A stretch of DNA of 64,000 bases from Paragordius varius. Its lineage: Eukaryota; Nematomorpha. The stretch lies in the NCBI GenBank assembly GCA_964247055.1, contig OZ176055.1, forward strand, positions 4,836,001 through 4,900,000, in the 5' to 3' direction. The notes under the pieces are model-generated. The model was not told where the DNA came from and searched no databases. It saw only the letters and a list, made by a program, of their open reading frames with translations. Each line of letters starts with the position of its first letter. Position 1 is the stretch's first letter. Positions 24,320 through 64,000 of the stretch are shown one piece after another. A program made the position numbers and the translations under genes.

Positions 24320-24510
24320 TATTTTCAAATCTGTCAAGTGGGTTTCAACCACATTTGCAAAGTCATCAAGTTTTACTAGATCATATAATTTTATCAGCTC
24401 CGAACTTTTCTTGCTTGACATTCCGCTAATGTTAAATTTTATTACATCAAAGCAACTGCCTTGAAAATCTTGCAAGTCAAATTAAAAATACCATTTTACC
24501 CTATGTTTTG
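24320..24510. repeat. Q-family fragment
   Basis: Shares CTGTCAAGTG, CTTGCTTGACATT and CTTGCAAGTCAAATT with the Q element. No ends recognised. Confidence 0.45.
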
Positions 24511-24565
24511 AAGCATATAAGGAATTATTATAATTTGGATAATGATGTACGTTTCATTCTCCTAA

Positions 24566-24785
24566 ATTGTTAATAACACTTGGATTTATACTTGGATACA
24601 ACACATTCATTTCAGTCTTTCGATTCAAATTGGGGTAGTTGGATACCCCAGGCCTGTTTAACTTTAATATTTCAAAAAATTTGGAGGGAATCGAAACCAT
24701 GACAAAAGTTTTGACTTATATAACATTAAACCAAAATATAAAAAAAATTATTGAAAATACTTGATAATACTTATTTGGTGAAACC
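24566..24785. repeat. R-family element, one end, inverted
   Basis: ACACTTGGAT...CAACACATTCATTT...CGATTCAAATTGGGGTAG is the reverse complement of the right end of the complete copy at 24829-25393. Truncated on its right. Confidence 0.55.
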
Positions 24786-24828
24786 CAAAATTAATAATTT
24801 AGTAAGCATCACATGTGATTACAAAACT

Positions 24829-25393
24829 TAACACTTCGATTCAATTTGGGGTATTTAAATACCCAGACTAAATTTGAGTTAGGATTTTTAATAAACTACT
24901 GAAGGAAACGGTCCCAATTTAAATTTATGCTCCTCTAATAAAAATTATATAAATATGCTAAAATATCTAAATACAATTTTGTTTTGAAAAAAAAAGTTCC
25001 ATGTCAAACTACTTCGACGCCATTTTTATTTTACAAAATATTGCAAAATATCGTCCTCATTTAATTTTAAGGGTAAAATTATTACATCTAACATTGATTG
25101 AAATGGATAAACCGGTTTATTTTGTATTATTATTTAATTTTACCATTTCACACATATCACGTTGACGAAATTTTTACCTTTCGGTTTTATCTTAAAATAA
25201 GTAATATCAAGTATTTTTGAATAAAATTTTTTATATATTTCAGTTTATTAATGTTATAAAAGTGCAAAATTTTGCCATGGTTTGGTTTCCTTCCATATTT
25301 TTAAAAGAGTTTAATTTTAAACACGCCTGAGGTATCCAACTACCCCAATTTGAATCGAAGGACTAAAATGAATGTGTTGTATCCAAGTGTTAA
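24829..25393. repeat. R-family inverted-repeat element, complete copy
   Basis: About 565 bp from TTAACACTTCGATTC to ATCCAAGTGTTAA. Near each end is a GGGGTA...TACCC mini-palindrome. TTAA at both tips fits either a TTAA target duplication (piggyBac-like habit) or part of the terminal repeat. Non-coding. Confidence 0.65.
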
Positions 25394-25439
25394 AAATAAA
25401 ACAAAATAAACCACTTTTTTTCTATCAATAGATGTTATT

Positions 25440-25656
25440 AAAAAATACCCTTATTTTTGCTCTAAAAATACGAGATTTAGCAAAAATATTGGGAAATAAA
25501 AATAGCGTTGATATAGTTTGATATGGAACTTTTTTGGCTTATATAATTAGAGAAACATAAATTTAAAATGGGACCGTTTTTATTAGTATCTTTTTAAAAT
25601 ATGAACTTAAATATAGTTTGGGGTATTTAGATACTTCAATTTGAATCAAAGTGGTA
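25440..25656. repeat. R-family end fragment, inverted
   Basis: Reverse-complement match to the left part of 24829-25393 (TGGAACTTTTTTGGC, AATGGGACCGTTT, TTGGGGTATTTAGATAC). Confidence 0.5.
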
Positions 25657-25684
25657 AAAGATTGTTCGTCCAGTTTTAAATATA

Positions 25685-25685
<1 letters not shown>

Positions 25686-25737
<52 letters not shown>

Positions 25738-25740
25738 TAT
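25686..25740. repeat. (TA)n microsatellite
   Basis: A run of about 25 TA repeats with a rare interruption. Confidence 0.9.
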
Positions 25741-25779
25741 TACCCTATTAAATTAAAAAACGAAACATAATAGCATTCA

Positions 25780-25960
25780 TTACAGTAACTAACCCCCATT
25801 CCAAGTCATAGATTTATATTTTCAGTACCTTACGGCTGGGTAGGTATTTTTGATTGATTGGCGGCTGCGGTTTTCTGTTGCCCTCTTTACTTGTTAGTTT
25901 TAATTGGATTTAGGCCAACACATATACGACTATTCAGAAAAAGTAATTGCGGATATATAT
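25780..25960 (+). promoter_or_regulatory. Candidate SRP54 upstream region (less AT-rich patch)
   Basis: The only stretch with balanced base composition in the kilobase before the SRP54 start (for example TTGGCGGCTGCGGTTTTCTG). It could hold a promoter or a 5' UTR exon, with the R element at 26097-26663 then lying in a 5' UTR intron. There is no direct evidence. Confidence 0.2.
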
Positions 25961-26096
25961 ATAGATAGTTTTCTTGTCTTTTTACCATAATATTTTTATT
26001 TTTTTACTCACTTATAAATAAATTAACTAAGATCACAATAAACAAATATAAAACGATATGACTATAAAAGATTACGAGAATTCGTTTTAACACTTC

Positions 26097-26663
26097 GACT
26101 TAAATTGGGGTATCTAAATACCCCAGACTAAATTTAAATTAAAATTTTTATACTGAAGGAAACGGTCCCAATTTAAATTTATGCTTCTATCCTGATAAAT
26201 ATTATATAAATATGCCAAAATATCTTGATAAAATTTTGTTTTGAAAAAAAAGTTCCATCTCAAACTACATCGACGCCATTTTTATTTTGAAAAATTTCGC
26301 AAATCGGGTTCATTTAATTTTAAGGGTAAAACTAAAGCTTATTAATTATATAAATTACATCTAACATTGATAGAAATAAAAATAGCGGTTTATTTTATAT
26401 TATTTTTTAGTTTTACAATTTGACACATGTCACGTTGACTAAATTTTTACCTTTCAGTTTTAGCTCAAAATAAGTAATATTAAGTATTTTTGAATAAAAT
26501 TTTTTATATATTTCGGTTTATTAATGTTATAAGTGCAAAATTTTGCCATGGTTTTGATTGCTTCCATACTTTTTAAAGTATTTGATTTAAAAGAGGCCTG
26601 GGGTATCCAACTACCCCAATTTGAATCGAAAGACTAAAATGAGTGTGTTGCATCCAAGTGTTA
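26097..26663. repeat. R-family element next to the SRP54 start codon
   Basis: About 567 bp, TTAACACTTCGACTT to CATCCAAGTGTTAA, with internal GGGGTATCTAAATACCCC near the left end. Ends only 57 bp before the ATG at 26721. Confidence 0.65.
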
Positions 26664-26687
26664 ATATCCAAAGCATATTTTGCATAA

Positions 26688-61478
<34,791 letters not shown>

Positions 61479-61540
61479 ATATTTTATTATATCCATATTT
61501 TATTATAAAATAAAATATGCTAAAATTTATTGTAAAATAT

Positions 61541-61546
61541 AATAAA
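61541..61546 (+). terminator. Likely SRP54 polyadenylation signal
   Basis: AATAAA 63 bases after the stop codon. Another AATAAA overlaps the stop at 61474. In such AT-rich DNA the hexamer is common by chance, so position is the main support. Confidence 0.45.
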
Positions 61547-61549
61547 GAT

Positions 61550-62630
61550 TTATTAAGATAGTTTATTATAATACACAAAAATTCAGAAACCAGTTTTTGG
61601 AAACGGTTTGAAAATAATAGTAAATTAGATTTAGAGGCGCCACATCATGTTAAAAACGGTTTGATATTTTTATTGGTATTATTGCGTTAAAAAAAATTTT
61701 ATAAACTGGCATATTAAATGTGATATTGTTTAATACACAGTTAGCCAGATGTTATATGCAAATCGCTCATCGGTCAAAACCCATGTTTTATATCATTCGT
61801 ATTAAATAATTCTATTTCGTTTAGAAAAAGGCCTTTTATAATATTTAAATTAAATTATAATATAGAGCACATACCACGGGTGGACTTTTGATAGCCCAAG
61901 CCTATTTCTAAATGTTTCGCGAGACAAAAAACGAATACTAAAAATATTCAATAACCAAAAAAATTATTTTACATAATAGATATGTCGAAAACTTTTTACA
62001 ATGGACAAGATTTTAACATAAATAATATAGAATATAGTTCAATTAGTTTTGTCTGATTAAACTTGTTTATCAGCTTCTAAGGTCTTTAAAATTTGGCATA
62101 TAACACAGTGCGTCAAGTTTTAGCTTTTTGTTCCAATCCGACCTTTGATTTGTCTAAAAGAGAAATATTGATCATATATATCTTTTTCCACCAGGACCCC
62201 TCATGAGCCGCTACACCTCAAAATTCGCTAATCTATTGATGATTCATGTTTTTGGCACCATATAACTTAAAAATATTTAGAGTTGAATCTTTAATTTATA
62301 AATGTTAAAAACAACACTAGTATTCTTTAACAATTTTAATTGTTTTAAAATATTTTTTACAGATCTAAATAAATAAAATATTATTAATTTTAGGGAATTG
62401 GTATACCCTGACTGCAGTTTAATGGGAGGAATACATATAATAATGAAGTAAAAGTTATAATATTAACTAAAAACGTGCATTTTCTATAGATTAGCAAACT
62501 TTGAGTATAAGCGCGGAGCACGGTAAAAAGATTTATATATTTAAATCAGAAAAAAATTAATAGTATAAATTGCAAGGCGGTCTTGTTAATTGGTCCTAGC
62601 CTTTTCCTCTAGAACGTAAAAAAATTCTTT
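61550..62630. other. Downstream intergenic DNA
   Basis: No gene or repeat end recognised between SRP54 and the mariner element. Confidence 0.5.
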
Positions 62631-62633
62631 CTA

Positions 62634-63960
62634 CCAGGTGCATTCATAAATTTTACCGGTTAGTAAAAATGAAAGTAATATTTATTTTATTCAAAAAATT
62701 GTCTTGGCTTCTAGCACATTTTTCCATCTCTCAGGTAGTATATGAATGCCATGCCAGAAAATTGATTGTCCAATACAGAATACCATTCTTCAAGCCATTT
62801 AAGACGTCCTTTAAATTATTGAGCTGCTGCTCTGCGAGGGGCTTCCCATCGATGCAAAGTTGTATTACTCAGATGGCGCCAGGTCAGGGGCGTTTAGCGT
62901 ATGCAGAAAAAAAAACTTTAACTGGTATCGTTGTGTGAGACAAAGAATTGTTAACCAAAAATCATGCCATGTTTTCTGGTTCTTCCGGCTGTTTTTCGAT
63001 TAATGCATGGGTTTAATTAGACATTATTTTAACGATAGTGCTGTGTATTAACCACGCTCAAAAGTTCACAGCTTTGGTTCCCCAGAGACAGAACATGGTT
63101 TCCATGCCGTAGCTATTTGGTCTTATTGTAAATGGAACGGCTTGGCAAGGTATATATTACTTTCCATCTTTGTATTGACAAAATAAAGCCATTATCTTTG
63201 GTCCCAATTCGATGTAAAAATGATTACTTTTCGTGTCATTGTATAAGGAATTGACTAATCACTTTGCGATTTTTGATTTGACATTCATTAAAATGTGTGG
63301 AACACTACCAAGTTTATTGACCTCTTCCATTGCTCTTACACATTTTTATAGTTTTTTACATAGATGCTTCTGTCGATTTCCGCTGCTTTTCCAATATTTC
63401 TTGCTTTAATCGTCTTTGCAGTTGTGCCGTAAATCAGAAGACCCATATTCTTTCATGTGATTACTTTTAATATCCGAAACCATGTTTACATGTATTAATC
63501 GATAAAGCATGTTCACCCTATGTTTCTTAATGATTTTAATATATTTGAGACATTCGCTTGCATTTAAATATGTTTTGAAATATAACATATATTCTTATTC
63601 TTATGATATTTTTTGGAATAAAGCATTTAGCTTTTATAAAAAATATAAAAGCACCAAAGATCCTGATACTTTCTATTTAAAATCGATAATGATTATTTAA
63701 CGAATGAACCGAAGGCGATTGCATTTTTTTAGTTAGTCTTCTATTCCCTACCAGTCAGAAAATTAGGTTTTTTGAAAGATACCGATTTTGAAGAAATCAT
63801 GAAAACGTGCCGACTAATTCCTATTCAAAAGAAATCGATTGAATAATTGCGTGGAATGTCACAGCGCTATTTCGTATTAACTTGTCAATTCAGCCATGTA
63901 AAAATGGTTATTAAAAATATTATTTAAAACATTTTTCGGAAATCGCCTAGCCCATTCGAG
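62634..63960 (-). mobile_element. Broken mariner transposon, Mos1 (mauritiana) type
   Basis: The 3' inverted repeat CCAGGTGCATTCATAAATTT then ACCGGTT at 62634-62660 follows a TA and matches the Mos1 terminal pattern. Minus-strand transposase remains, in several frames: VPHILMNVK (about 63300), YGMETMFCLW (about 63105-63075), VNNSLSHT where HDNAPSHT is expected (about 62955), PDLAPSE (about 62890-62870), FKDVLNGL, and a decayed LPERW end (about 62725). The second catalytic Asp appears as Asn. A piece of element S (63600-63675) interrupts the 5' part. The 5' repeat was not found. Confidence 0.8.
63600..63675. repeat. Fold-back S fragment inside the mariner
   Basis: ATGATATTTTTTGGAATAAA, then GCATTTAGC and AAAAGCACC...ATCCTGA match 55875-56030 with the middle deleted. 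Confidence 0.5.
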
Positions 63961-64000
63961 TTGAAAGTGGAAATTTTGTATACATTTTTAGATGCCCGAG

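Overview
The window is AT-rich animal (metazoan) nuclear DNA. It carries one recognisable host gene on the + strand, SRP54 (signal recognition particle 54 kDa GTPase). Its 1,572-nt coding sequence is split into 12 exons spread over 34.8 kb (26,721-61,478). All exons join in frame at GT-AG introns and give a 523-residue protein with complete N, G and M domains. The first intron is only 21 nt long, while the others run from 287 nt to 7.3 kb and are packed with transposons. The organism cannot be named from this alone. The high AT content, RTE-like LINEs, GTF2IRD2-like hAT elements and a Mos1-like mariner fit an invertebrate; a parasitic cnidarian (myxozoan) is one guess among several.

Nearly all the rest is mobile-element DNA. 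Left of the gene (1-25 kb) lie three long minus-strand LINEs (1-2,380; 2,863-6,319; 10,604-13,830), relics of a fourth LINE type (7.6-9.5 kb), a degenerate satellite-like tandem array (15.64-17.40 kb), a decayed hAT transposon inserted in a reverse-transcriptase relic (18.78-21.03 kb), and a cluster of short inverted-repeat elements (22.4-26.7 kb). The last member of that cluster ends 57 bp before the SRP54 start codon.

Inside the gene, intron 2 holds a three-level nest (hAT, then LINE, then a second hAT) and a long Q-type inverted-repeat element. Intron 3 holds a minus-strand LINE with 5' end at 38,058. Intron 5 holds a LINE in gene orientation. Intron 6 holds a LINE split by a hAT copy with an 8-bp target duplication. 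Intron 7 holds a 5'-truncated LINE. Introns 9 and 10 hold fold-back elements about 1.1 kb long with arms of about 500 bp. Downstream of the gene (62.6-64 kb) lies a broken Mos1-like mariner.

The most interesting signal is at the LINE 5' ends. Five copies from several subfamilies begin with a 60-75 nt block that can be folded by hand as an HDV-like self-cleaving ribozyme: P1 of about 7 bp, a 3-bp P3 closed by a UCC-type loop, a 2-bp P1.1, and a C-N-A-A joining strand directly before P2. In the copy at 2,863-6,319 the predicted cleavage site coincides exactly with the junction between the element and its 9-bp target-site duplication.
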